Positions 1-6,574 of a DNA stretch of 10,556 nucleotides are shown here, piece by piece. The translations under genes and the position numbers were made by a program. Where the stretch lies: positions 1-10,556 of the forward strand of contig JAGWST010000034.1 in NCBI GenBank assembly GCA_028869325.1. Reading direction: 5' to 3'. This DNA comes from a bacterium. Its GTDB lineage: Bacteria; Vulcanimicrobiota; Vulcanimicrobiia; Vulcanimicrobiales; SCRA01. Each line of letters begins with the position of its first letter. Position 1 is the first letter of the stretch. The notes under the pieces were generated by a model. It was given only the letters and a program-made list of their open reading frames with translations, made no database searches and was not told the DNA's origin.

Positions 1-2
1 AC

Positions 3-116
3 GTCTCGGTCGAGGGCTCGCTCGTGCACTCGATGTCCCGTGAGGGAGGCTTCCCGAAGCATGTGGACGTCATCGGCGCGGTGCGAAAAGCCCTCGGAGG
101 CGCCGGCCCCGCCTGA
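3..116 (+). CDS. C-terminal end of an unidentified protein (5' end outside window)
   Basis: An open frame enters from the left edge and ends at a TGA at 114-116, giving the last 37 residues of a protein that ends in LGGAGPA. Residues such as [16 protein letters not shown] look like normal protein sequence and suit this GC-rich genome, but I do not recognise the family. The stop lies only 23 bases before the moaA ATG on the same strand, so the two genes are probably co-transcribed. A link to molybdenum cofactor metabolism would be a guess from position alone. The competing frame through the same bases runs on into moaA out of frame and has an Arg/Ala/Pro-rich shadow composition. Confidence 0.55.
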   Translation, partial: VSVEGSLVHSMSREGGFPKHVDVIGAVRKALGGAGPA

Positions 117-139
117 CCGCGCGTCATACTTTGAGGATG

Positions 140-1144
140 ATGACCGCGGACACTTTCGGCCGTCCGCTGCGCGACCTGCGCGTCAGCGTGACCGACCGGT
201 GCAACTTCCGCTGCGTCTACTGCATGCCCAAGGAGGTCTTCGGGCCGGATTTCCAGTTTCTGCCGCAGCGCGAGGTCTTGACATTCGAGGAGATCGCCAG
301 ACTGACGCGCCTCTTCGTCGCGCTGGGCGTCGAGAAGGTTCGTTTGACGGGCGGCGAGCCGCTGGTACGGCGCGACCTTCACCTCCTGGTCGAGAAGATC
401 GCCGCCATCGAGGGCGTGCGCGACCTCACGTTGACGACCAACGGCTCCCTGTTGGCAAAGCACGCCGCGGCGCTGGCGGCCGCCGGGCTGCGGCGCGTGA
501 CGGTGAGCCTGGATTCCTTGGACGACGGCGTCTTCCGCGCGATGAACGACGTGAACTTTCCCGTGGCGCGCGTGCTGGAGGGCATTGAGGCGGCGCACGC
601 GGCCGGGTTGAGGCCGATCAAGATCAACATGGTGGTCAAGCGCGGAATGAACGAAGGCTCCGTGGTGGAGATGGCGCGCCGCTTCCGCGGTACGGGCGAC
701 GTCCTGCGCTTCATCGAGTACATGGACGTTGGCAATAGCAACGGCTGGCGCATGGACGACGTGGTGCCGGCAGCAGAGATCGTGCGCAGCATCGGCGAGG
801 TCTTTCCGCTCGAGCCGCTCGAGGCCAACTACGCCGGCGAAGTGGCGCAGCGGTACCGCTATCGCGACGGTGCAGGCGAGATCGGCGTGATCGCCTCGGT
901 GACGCAGCCCTTCTGTCGAGCCTGCACGCGCGCACGCCTCTCCGCGGAGGGAAGGCTCTACACGTGCCTCTTCGCGACGCACGGTCACGATCTGAAGGTG
1001 CTGTTGCGCGGCGGAGCAAGCGACGATGAGATCGCGCAGGAGCTGCGCGGCATCTGGCAGCGGCGCAGCGACCGCTACTCGGAGCTCCGTACCTCGGCGA
1101 CGCCCGGCGCGCCGAAGGTCGAGATGTCGCACATTGGCGGTTAG
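140..1144 (+). CDS. moaA: GTP 3',8-cyclase MoaA (molybdenum cofactor biosynthesis)
   Basis: MoaA is a cytosolic radical-SAM enzyme that converts GTP to 3',8-cyclo-H2GTP, which MoaC then turns into cPMP, the first step of molybdopterin synthesis. The 334-residue protein is full length for the family. The N-terminal radical-SAM cluster motif CNFRCVYC has cysteines at 21, 25 and 28, and the SAM-binding LTGGEP lies at 69-74. The C-terminal GTP-binding [4Fe-4S] site has cysteines at 259, 262 and 276 in the CxxC-x13-C spacing. The chain ends in the conserved Gly-Gly tail (333-334) needed for activity in characterised MoaA. ATG at 140 gives the usual [14 protein letters not shown] beginning. ATG at 137 and TTG at 131 are in frame, and the nearby GAGG at 133-136 sits unusually close, so the start is uncertain by a few residues. 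No other moa, moe or mob gene is visible. The stop overlaps that of the convergent CoA ligase gene. Confidence 0.96.
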   Translation: MTADTFGRPLRDLRVSVTDRCNFRCVYCMPKEVFGPDFQFLPQREVLTFEEIARLTRLFVALGVEKVRLTGGEPLVRRDLHLLVEKIAAIEGVRDLTLTTNGSLLAKHAAALAAAGLRRVTVSLDSLDDGVFRAMNDVNFPVARVLEGIEAAHAAGLRPIKINMVVKRGMNEGSVVEMARRFRGTGDVLRFIEYMDVGNSNGWRMDDVVPAAEIVRSIGEVFPLEPLEANYAGEVAQRYRYRDGAGEIGVIASVTQPFCRACTRARLSAEGRLYTCLFATHGHDLKVLLRGGASDDEIAQELRGIWQRRSDRYSELRTSATPGAPKVEMSHIGG

Positions 1145-2703
1145 ACGCGCGTAGAACTGGAGGCCGCCAGATCGGCGGCCATCGAGTGCAGCGTTCGGCG
1201 ATCGATCTTGCCGGCACTCGAGAGGGGAAGCTCGTCCAGGAACCAGATGCGCCGGGGGTGGGCGAATGCCGGGGCATGCTCGAGCACGTGGCGCTTGAGG
1301 CGTTCCTCGAGTTGCGGGGCGGGCGGCTCCCGGGCGACGACGAAGGCGACGGGAACCTCGCCCTTGACGGCGTGCTCCAGTGCGACCACGGCGACGTCGG
1401 CGACGGAGGGATGGCGCCGGAGCACGTCTTCCACTTCTTTGGGGAAGACGTTCTCGCCGCCGGTGATGATCATGTCGTCGGCGCGCCCGACGATGAGGTA
1501 GCGGCCGTCGTCGCCGCGCCTGGCAAGATCTCGCGTCCGGTACCAGCGGCCCTCGAGCCCGCTCTCGCTCGCGGCGGGGTCTTTGTAATAGGAGACGATC
1601 ACGCCGGGATTGCGCACCCGCAGCTCGCCGGTCTCGCCCGCTGCGCACGGCGAGCCGTCGGTGCGTAGGATCGCCAGTTCCGTTCCGGCCACCGGAAGCA
1701 AGCCCGCCCGGTGGTCGCGCGGCTGGACCAGCGTCACGGGCCCGCCCTCGGTCGAACCGTACGACTCGCTGATGGCCGCGTGATTGAAGAAGCGATCGAC
1801 GTTGCGCGCAATCTCTGGACTGACGCCGGCCGATCCGATGCAGCAGAAGCGAATCGAGGAGACATCGTAGCGCTCGAAGAGCTCGGGGCGGGCGAAGATC
1901 ATGTTGTAGATGGCGGGGACGCCCGTGGTGCAGGTTGGGCGGTAGCGCTCGATCGCGCGCACGTAGGCCTCCGGCTCGAATTGCGCGAGCAAGACCACCG
2001 AGCCGCCGACGTAGAGCATCGGCTTGATCCCCGAGACCATGGCGTTCTTGTGGGAGAGTGGGGCGGCTACCAAGGCGCGATCCGAGCGGGCGTAGCCGCG
2101 CGCGCTTACCACCGCGCCGACGTTCCAACGCTGACCGCCGTGGGTCAAGAGACATCCCTTGGGTACGCCCGTCGAGCCCGACGTATACGGTTGGAAGGCG
2201 ATCGCGTCATCGGCGATCGGCACGTCGAGCGGTGCCTCGCCGGCGCGCGCGATCCAGGGCTCGTAGTCGATGACTTGTATGCCGCCCGCGCTCCGAGCGG
2301 TCCGCCCCCCGGTGAGACGCTCCACCCAGCAGACCAGCACACCAACCTGCGGCGCGCGCTCTACCAAGCGCGCCGCGCGCGCCGACTGATTTGGCGAGCA
2401 GATCAGCACCGCCGCGTCGCTGTGGCCCAGGATGTGGGCGACGGAGTCGTCCGCCAAGCGCGGATTGACCGGCACGGCCACGGCTCCCAGGCGAAAGACC
2501 CCGAAGCAAGACTCGATGTAGGCGATGTGGTTGTCGAAGAGCAGCGCGACGCGCTGCCCACGCGCTACGCCAAGCGAACGCAGCGCATCGGCCACGCGGT
2601 TGGCGCGGCGATCGAGCTCGCCGTAGGTGAGCGTGCGATCGTCTTGATAGAGCGCGACCTTCTCCGGCTCGCGCGCCACGGCGCGATCGAAGAGGTACCC
2701 CAT
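1141..2703 (-). CDS. AMP-forming acyl-CoA ligase (class I adenylate-forming enzyme)
   Basis: Enzymes of this family activate a carboxylic acid with ATP to an acyl-AMP and transfer it to coenzyme A. The 520-residue protein is full length. The phosphate-binding loop [11 protein letters not shown] is at 173-183, the A5 motif YGSTE at 315-319, the A7 motif YRTRDL at 388-393, and the hinge and A8 region at about 406-425 ([16 protein letters not shown]). The C-terminal SAGKIDRR carries the catalytic lysine, K499, so the enzyme looks active. The substrate cannot be read from sequence: a fatty, dicarboxylic or aromatic acid are all possible. It is the last gene of a coupled operon with a dehydrogenase and a LivK-like binding protein, which suggests that it activates an imported acid. 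ATG at 2703 is preferred. An in-frame GTG at 2718 would overlap the upstream TGA as GTGA, typical of coupled genes, and would add five residues. Neither start has a strong ribosome binding site. Confidence 0.93.
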   Translation of the reverse strand: MGYLFDRAVAREPEKVALYQDDRTLTYGELDRRANRVADALRSLGVARGQRVALLFDNHIAYIESCFGVFRLGAVAVPVNPRLADDSVAHILGHSDAAVLICSPNQSARAARLVERAPQVGVLVCWVERLTGGRTARSAGGIQVIDYEPWIARAGEAPLDVPIADDAIAFQPYTSGSTGVPKGCLLTHGGQRWNVGAVVSARGYARSDRALVAAPLSHKNAMVSGIKPMLYVGGSVVLLAQFEPEAYVRAIERYRPTCTTGVPAIYNMIFARPELFERYDVSSIRFCCIGSAGVSPEIARNVDRFFNHAAISESYGSTEGGPVTLVQPRDHRAGLLPVAGTELAILRTDGSPCAAGETGELRVRNPGVIVSYYKDPAASESGLEGRWYRTRDLARRGDDGRYLIVGRADDMIITGGENVFPKEVEDVLRRHPSVADVAVVALEHAVKGEVPVAFVVAREPPAPQLEERLKRHVLEHAPAFAHPRRIWFLDELPLSSAGKIDRRTLHSMAADLAASSSTRV

Positions 2704-2714
2704 CCCCGCTCGTG

Positions 2715-3728
2715 TCACCGCCGGTCCGGCGCGATGATGACCTTGCCGAAGACGCGCCGATCCGCCAAGAGGCGCAGACCTTCGTGAACGTCTCGCAGCG
2801 GCAGCACGCGATCGATGGCAGGGTCGATCTTGCCCTCGGCCACCAGCCGCAGCAGCTCCTCGAGGTCCTCGCGCGCCCAGCTGTTGGAACCCAAGATCTT
2901 CAACTCGAACGACCAGATGTAGCGCAGATCGGTCTTGGGGTCGAACCCGGCGGTTGCGCCGCAGGTGATCAACTGCCCGCCGCGCTTGAGGCAGCGCATC
3001 GAGTCGGTCCACGTGTCGCCGCCGGTGTAGTTGATCACCATGTCGACGCCGCCCTCGTAAGCGCGGCGCGCGGGCTTGCCGTACCAGGCATGGATCTGCT
3101 TGACAAAGCGCTCTTTGGTGTAGTCGATCGTGCGATCGGCGCCCAGCTGACGCAGTCGCTCCAGCTTCTCCGCGGAGCTGGCGCAGGCGATGACCTCGGC
3201 GCCGACCATCTTGGCGAGCATGACGCAGCAGGTCCCGACGCCGCCGCTGGCGCCGAGGATCAAGACGCGCTGCCCCGCGCCAAGGCTGCCGTTGGTGAAG
3301 AGCATGCGATGCGCGGTGCCGTAGGCGACGGGGAGCGCCGCCGCCTGCGCGTAGCCGACGCCCTCGGGGATGCGAATGAGCTGCTCCTCGCCCACCAGGC
3401 AGCGCTCCGCGAGGCCGCCGTGCAGCAGCTCGCCCATCAGCCCGCGCGTCTTGTCGAGCGGATCGACCAAGACTCGGTCGCCGATGCTCCAGCCGCTGAC
3501 GCCGGGGCCGATCTCGATGATCTCGCCGGCGATGTCGAGGCCCGGGATCGCCGGCATCGGCACCTTGATGCCGGGCATGCCGCGCACGGTGAAGAGATCG
3601 TGGTAGTTGAGAGAGCTGGCGTGTACGGCGATGATGACCTGGCCCGCGCCGACGACGGGATCGGCGAAGTCGTCTTCGACGACGAGTTGGTCTAGCTCAC
3701 CGTGGCCATAGAGAACGGCGGCGCGCAT
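2715..3728 (-). CDS. Medium-chain dehydrogenase/reductase, quinone-oxidoreductase-like, without zinc ligands
   Basis: This 337-residue protein is a complete member of the medium-chain dehydrogenase/reductase superfamily, whose members move hydride between NAD(P)H and carbonyl, enoyl or quinone substrates. The N-terminal GroES-like domain (about 1-130) has NYHDLFTVRG at 41-50 and IPGLDIAGEI at 61-70. The Rossmann nucleotide-binding domain follows, with GASGGVG at 159-165 and AGFDP-type loops later. The four-cysteine structural zinc lobe is absent, and the usual GHE zinc motif reads GLD (63-65), so it is likely zinc-independent like quinone oxidoreductases and enoyl reductases, even though automated labels often say zinc-binding. 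The ATG shares one base with the stop of the upstream binding-protein gene (TGATG), with no ribosome binding site of its own, which points to translational coupling. With the downstream CoA ligase, a role in reducing or oxidising an acyl-CoA or its precursor is plausible but inferred. Confidence 0.92.
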   Translation of the reverse strand: MRAAVLYGHGELDQLVVEDDFADPVVGAGQVIIAVHASSLNYHDLFTVRGMPGIKVPMPAIPGLDIAGEIIEIGPGVSGWSIGDRVLVDPLDKTRGLMGELLHGGLAERCLVGEEQLIRIPEGVGYAQAAALPVAYGTAHRMLFTNGSLGAGQRVLILGASGGVGTCCVMLAKMVGAEVIACASSAEKLERLRQLGADRTIDYTKERFVKQIHAWYGKPARRAYEGGVDMVINYTGGDTWTDSMRCLKRGGQLITCGATAGFDPKTDLRYIWSFELKILGSNSWAREDLEELLRLVAEGKIDPAIDRVLPLRDVHEGLRLLADRRVFGKVIIAPDRR

Positions 3729-4990
3729 CAGGAGGGCCAGGCGAAGTGGCAGACGCGCGACGCGGCGGCATCGGGGACCATGGTGCTGGAAGCCGGCTGC
3801 CGGTCGATGATCTCGAAGACATCGTATGGGTCGCCGGGCGTTCCCTCCGGGCGAAGCTTGCCGAACCACATCGGCCACACCAGCGCATGGTTGACGGGGC
3901 GGAAGTACGACTCGCCGGCCCAGAGCGATTGGAAGCGCGCGCCCTCCAGGGCCTTGGCCAGTTTCACCGCGTCGGTGGACTTGGCTTGGTCGATCGCCCA
4001 GAGCAGCCGGTCCATCGCGATGAAGCCGAAGCAGCTCTCGGCGGTGGGTGGAATCGTGTACCGCTGGCGGTGCTCCTTGGCGAAGCGCTCGGCAAGCGTG
4101 TTGCCGGCGCCTAGCACGAGGTCGCCCTTGTAGTACCAATCCGTTCCCCAATAGCCCGTGCGCAGGTTATGCGGCAGCGCCCAGATCGACTCGAGCTCCG
4201 CGAAGGGGCCGCAGATCGGAATCTTCTCGGTGATGCCGAATGCGCTGGCCTGCTTGATGCAGTTGACCCAGTCGGCGCCTTGGACCAAGAGCACCAGACA
4301 ATCCGGTCTCTTGGCCTGCACCTTGGTCAGGTAGGGGCTGAAATCGCTGGTGCCCAGCGGCGTGAGATCGTTCTCGATGATCTGCCCGCCGACCTTACCC
4401 ACCACGTCTTGGTAGCCGGCCGCGAGCGAGTGGCCGAAGGCGTAGTCCGGCGTGATGAGATACCACCTCTTCCCCAGCAGCTTGGCAAAGGAGAAGCCCG
4501 TGGCGTGCGTGAGCTGCCACGTCGTCTGCGGAATTTGGAAGGTGTTCCAGCGACAGCTCTTGCCGCTGATCGAGTCGGCGTGGCCGCCCGCCATGAAGAG
4601 CACGCCCAGCGCGCTGGCGGCGCTGCTCGCGGAGAGCGCCGCGGCGCTGCTGACGGTGCCGAGCAGGGCTGCCGCGCGATCCTGATTGACCAGCTTGCGC
4701 GCCTTCTCCACGGCGACGCCCGGGTTGTTCTGATCGTCCTCGACGACCGTTACGACGCGCCGCCCCATGGGGCCGCCACGCTGGTTCCACCAGTCCAGGG
4801 CGATCGTCGCGCCTCGCCGGCCGTTCTCGGCAACGTCGCCGAAGATGCCGGTCAGATCCCAGATCTGCCCGATGGTCAGCGTCTCCGCGGCCTCGCCGCG
4901 CGCGCGGATGAACGCGGGAAATCCCAGCGTGCTCGCCGCCGCGGCCCCTTGAACGAAGATCTTACGCGAGAGTGCGGGCGGAATGGCCAC
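3728..4990 (-). CDS. LivK-like ABC transporter substrate-binding protein (copy 1, operon-linked)
   Basis: A 420-residue periplasmic binding protein of the hydrophobic/branched-chain amino acid uptake type (type I fold, Peripla_BP_6-like). The N-terminus carries a signal sequence: SRKIFVQG at 8-15, then an Ala-rich hydrophobic stretch to about 28, and a mature start near ETLTIGQI. The Ser-Arg-Lys-x-Phe pattern resembles a Tat motif with the second arginine replaced. Family hallmarks include the VEDDQNNPG segment (83-91) and WYLITPDYAFGHSLAAGY (176-193). GTG at 4990 is chosen because GAGGAG lies seven bases upstream and the encoded signal region then matches that of its divergent paralogue. The frame stays open further upstream but without a family-like sequence. 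It is the first gene of a coupled operon with an MDR enzyme and a CoA ligase. The ligand is unknown. Relatives bind amino acids, amides, urea or aromatic acids, and no LivHMGF partners are in the window. Confidence 0.93.
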   Translation of the reverse strand: MAIPPALSRKIFVQGAAAASTLGFPAFIRARGEAAETLTIGQIWDLTGIFGDVAENGRRGATIALDWWNQRGGPMGRRVVTVVEDDQNNPGVAVEKARKLVNQDRAAALLGTVSSAAALSASSAASALGVLFMAGGHADSISGKSCRWNTFQIPQTTWQLTHATGFSFAKLLGKRWYLITPDYAFGHSLAAGYQDVVGKVGGQIIENDLTPLGTSDFSPYLTKVQAKRPDCLVLLVQGADWVNCIKQASAFGITEKIPICGPFAELESIWALPHNLRTGYWGTDWYYKGDLVLGAGNTLAERFAKEHRQRYTIPPTAESCFGFIAMDRLLWAIDQAKSTDAVKLAKALEGARFQSLWAGESYFRPVNHALVWPMWFGKLRPEGTPGDPYDVFEIIDRQPASSTMVPDAAASRVCHFAWPS

Positions 4991-4997
4991 GGTGCTG

Positions 4998-5003
4998 CTC
5001 CTC
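4998..5003 (-). promoter_or_regulatory. Ribosome binding site that fixes the GTG start at 4990
   Basis: On the minus strand GAGGAG stands seven bases before GTG at 4990. Upstream in-frame candidates, including GTG at 5005, lack such a site, so this element decides the start of the binding-protein gene. Confidence 0.75.
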
Positions 5004-5023
5004 ACGTGCGCGGATGGAAGATA

Positions 5024-5041
5024 GGCCTGAATTGGCAGGCC
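5024..5041. promoter_or_regulatory. Perfect 6-6 palindrome, candidate operator or leader hairpin
   Basis: GGCCTG (5024-5029), six bases AATTGG, then CAGGCC (5036-5041) form a perfect inverted repeat. It lies 34-51 bases upstream of the GTG of the leftward operon, a position that suits either an operator near that promoter or a small 5' leader hairpin. No promoter could be assigned with confidence. Confidence 0.35.
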
Positions 5042-5073
5042 CGCTCGTCCTTTCCCTCGGCGGGCGAGAGATG

Positions 5074-5144
5074 TTTCCGTGGCGGAAATCACGTCGGGCC
5101 ATATTTCACCGGGGGAAAAGGTCAGATCGATTCAGCCCAGGAAA
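5074..5144. promoter_or_regulatory. Cluster of three TTTC-N7-GAAA-like sites in the divergent promoter region
   Basis: Three related 15-base elements lie in the 218-base gap between the two divergent binding-protein genes. The first, TTTCCGTGGCGGAAA (5074-5088), is a perfect palindrome around TGG. The second, TTTCACCGGGGGAAA (5104-5118), matches it at 11 of 15 positions. The third, ATTCAGCCCAGGAAA (5130-5144), keeps TTC-N7-GAAA. Start-to-start spacings are 30 and 26 bases. Repeated palindromic sites between divergent genes are typical of a shared regulator, but none is encoded in the window and I cannot name a family from the motif. Confidence 0.45.
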
Positions 5145-5194
5145 TTTCAAGGACCCAGGCGGTTCGCGCATTGCGAGCCGTCTCTCTTCGCTCA

Positions 5195-5200
5195 GGGAGG
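5195..5200 (+). promoter_or_regulatory. Ribosome binding site that fixes the ATG start at 5209
   Basis: GGGAGG is followed by eight bases and ATG at 5209. It selects this start over the longer open frame, which extends far upstream through the regulatory palindromes. Confidence 0.8.
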
Positions 5201-5208
5201 TATCTTAC

Positions 5209-6480
5209 ATGGGAGACCATGCGATCTCTCGAGAGACTTTCGTCAAAGGCGCCGGCCTCGGTGCCGCCGCCCTCTCGATTGGATTCCCTGCCTTCATTCC
5301 GAACCGCGGCGAGGCGGCCGACACCATCAAGATCGGCCAGATCGCCGAGCTGACGGGCGTCTATGTCTCGGTCTCGCAGGCGGAGGTCAACGGCGCCAAG
5401 CTGGCCCTCGAGAAGTGGAACAAGAAGGGCGGTGTGATGGGGCGCGAGGTGCAAGTGCTGGTCGAAGACGACCAGAACGATCCCGGCGTGGCCGTCACCA
5501 AGGTCCGGAAGCTGGTCAACGAGGACAAGGTCTCGGCCGTCTTCGGCACGGTGAACAGCGCGATCGCGCTCTCGGCCAGCAACGCGGCCAACGCGCTGGG
5601 CGCGCTCTACATGGTGACCGGCGGACACGTCGACGCCGTGACCGGCAAGCAATGCCACTGGAGCACGTTCCGCACCTGCCATACGTCGTGGCAGGAGACG
5701 CAAGCCTCCGGCTACTCCATCGCCAAGAAGTTCGGCAAGAAGTGGTATCTCATCACGCCGGATTACGCCTTCGGCCACTCGCTGGCCGCGGGCTACGCGG
5801 CGGTGATCAAGAAGCTCGGCGGCGAGATCGTCGAGAACGATCTCACGCCGCTGGGCACCAGAGACTTCAGCTCGTACATCATGAAGATCGAGCCGAAGAA
5901 ACCCGATTGCCTGATCGTGCTGGTCGCCGGCGACGACTTCGTCAACTTCATGAAGCAGGCGCGCTCGTTCGGCATCCTCGCCAAGTACCCCGTGGCCGGA
6001 CCGCAGGCGGAGCTAGAGCCCTTCCTCGCGTTGAGCCCCGAGGAGCGCGTGGGCTACTGGGGCATCGAGTGGTACTACAACAGCCCGCTGGTCTTCGGCA
6101 AGAGCAACGCCGAGGCCGTCGCGTACGTCAAGGCCTACCGCGAGCGCTTCAAGCTGCCGGCCAGCGCGCGCAGCACCTTCGGCTACGTGACGCTCGACCG
6201 CATGCTGTGGGCGATGAACGAGGCCAAGTCGCTCGAGCCGGCAAAGGTCGCGAAGGCGCTCGAGAATGCGCACTTCCAGACGGTCTGGGACGGCGGGGCC
6301 TACTACCGCGGCGTCGACCACCAGCTGATGTGGCCCGATTATTTCGCGGAGATGCGTCCGCATGGGACGCCCGGAGACAAGTACGATATCTTCAACGTGA
6401 TCGACCGCCAGGCGGCCGACCGAATCTCGGAGTCGGCGGCCGATCAGGCGAAGGTTTGCAACCTGAAGTATCCGGCTTAA
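5209..6480 (+). CDS. LivK-like ABC transporter substrate-binding protein (copy 2, divergent paralogue)
   Basis: A 423-residue periplasmic binding protein of the same type I fold as the divergent gene at 3728-4990, aligning with it end to end. An N-terminal signal sequence has SRETFVKG at 7-14 and a hydrophobic run to about 31. The mature chain probably begins near DTIKIGQI. Shared blocks include VEDDQNDPG at 85-93, WYLITPDYAFGHSLAAGY at 179-196 and ENDLTPLGT at 209-217. In the segment around 179-256 I counted 54 identical residues of 78. The ATG at 5209 has a GGGAGG eight bases upstream. The gene stands alone on its strand and is followed by a hairpin at 6507-6538, so it looks like a one-gene transcript. 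Its ligand is unknown. It could share a permease encoded elsewhere with its paralogue, or act with a sensor. Confidence 0.95.
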   Translation: MGDHAISRETFVKGAGLGAAALSIGFPAFIPNRGEAADTIKIGQIAELTGVYVSVSQAEVNGAKLALEKWNKKGGVMGREVQVLVEDDQNDPGVAVTKVRKLVNEDKVSAVFGTVNSAIALSASNAANALGALYMVTGGHVDAVTGKQCHWSTFRTCHTSWQETQASGYSIAKKFGKKWYLITPDYAFGHSLAAGYAAVIKKLGGEIVENDLTPLGTRDFSSYIMKIEPKKPDCLIVLVAGDDFVNFMKQARSFGILAKYPVAGPQAELEPFLALSPEERVGYWGIEWYYNSPLVFGKSNAEAVAYVKAYRERFKLPASARSTFGYVTLDRMLWAMNEAKSLEPAKVAKALENAHFQTVWDGGAYYRGVDHQLMWPDYFAEMRPHGTPGDKYDIFNVIDRQAADRISESAADQAKVCNLKYPA

Positions 6481-6506
6481 CGCGGCACGCGGCCGCGGGC
6501 ACCACG

Positions 6507-6538
6507 AGGACGGGGAGCCGTTGCGCGGCCCCCGTCCT
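6507..6538. terminator. Strong GC-rich hairpin, likely bidirectional terminator
   Basis: AGGACGGGG (6507-6515) pairs perfectly with CCCCGTCCT (6530-6538). Within the loop GCCG (6517-6520) pairs with CGGC (6526-6529), leaving one bulged A and a five-base loop. It lies 26 bases after the stop of the rightward binding protein and 36 bases beyond the stop of the convergent M24 gene. No clear U-tract follows on either strand, so it is a good stem but not a textbook intrinsic terminator. Confidence 0.65.
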
Positions 6539-6574
6539 TCGCGTTCTCACACCACGATCAGCCGTTACAGGCCA

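Noticed and set aside
40..588. Plus-strand frame overlapping the start of moaA
   Set aside because: It overlaps moaA out of frame and is dominated by Arg, Ala and Pro.
2704..3012. Long N-terminal extension of the CoA ligase frame, giving a 623-residue protein
   Set aside because: It runs over the dehydrogenase gene in another frame and reads as Arg/Ala/Gly-rich shadow sequence. The family's usual N-terminus begins at the ATG at 2703.
1711..3695. Two long plus-strand frames (1711-2787 and 2712-3695) opposite the ligase and dehydrogenase
   Set aside because: Both are antisense to genes with full catalytic motifs and show shadow composition. Neither has a convincing ribosome binding site.
4991..5092. 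Upstream extension of the leftward binding protein to an ATG at 5092
   Set aside because: The added residues do not resemble a signal sequence and would cover the palindromic control region. GTG at 4990 has a clear GAGGAG site and matches the paralogue's N-terminus.
5141..5148. GAAATTTC perfect eight-base palindrome
   Set aside because: It is short and overlaps the right arm of the third candidate operator, so it was not counted as a separate site.
5171..5206. Possible promoter with TTGCGA and TATCTT before the rightward binding protein
   Set aside because: The two boxes are 24 bases apart, far from the usual 17, and the second lies between the ribosome binding site and the ATG.
4972..5208. 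Upstream extension of the rightward binding protein to 4972
   Set aside because: It would cross the divergent control region and bury the signal peptide. ATG at 5209 has a strong GGGAGG site.
4169..5353. Long open frame on the plus strand opposite the binding-protein gene
   Set aside because: Its composition (runs of Arg, Asp, Ala, Gly) and its overlap with two well-supported genes mark it as a high-GC antisense shadow.
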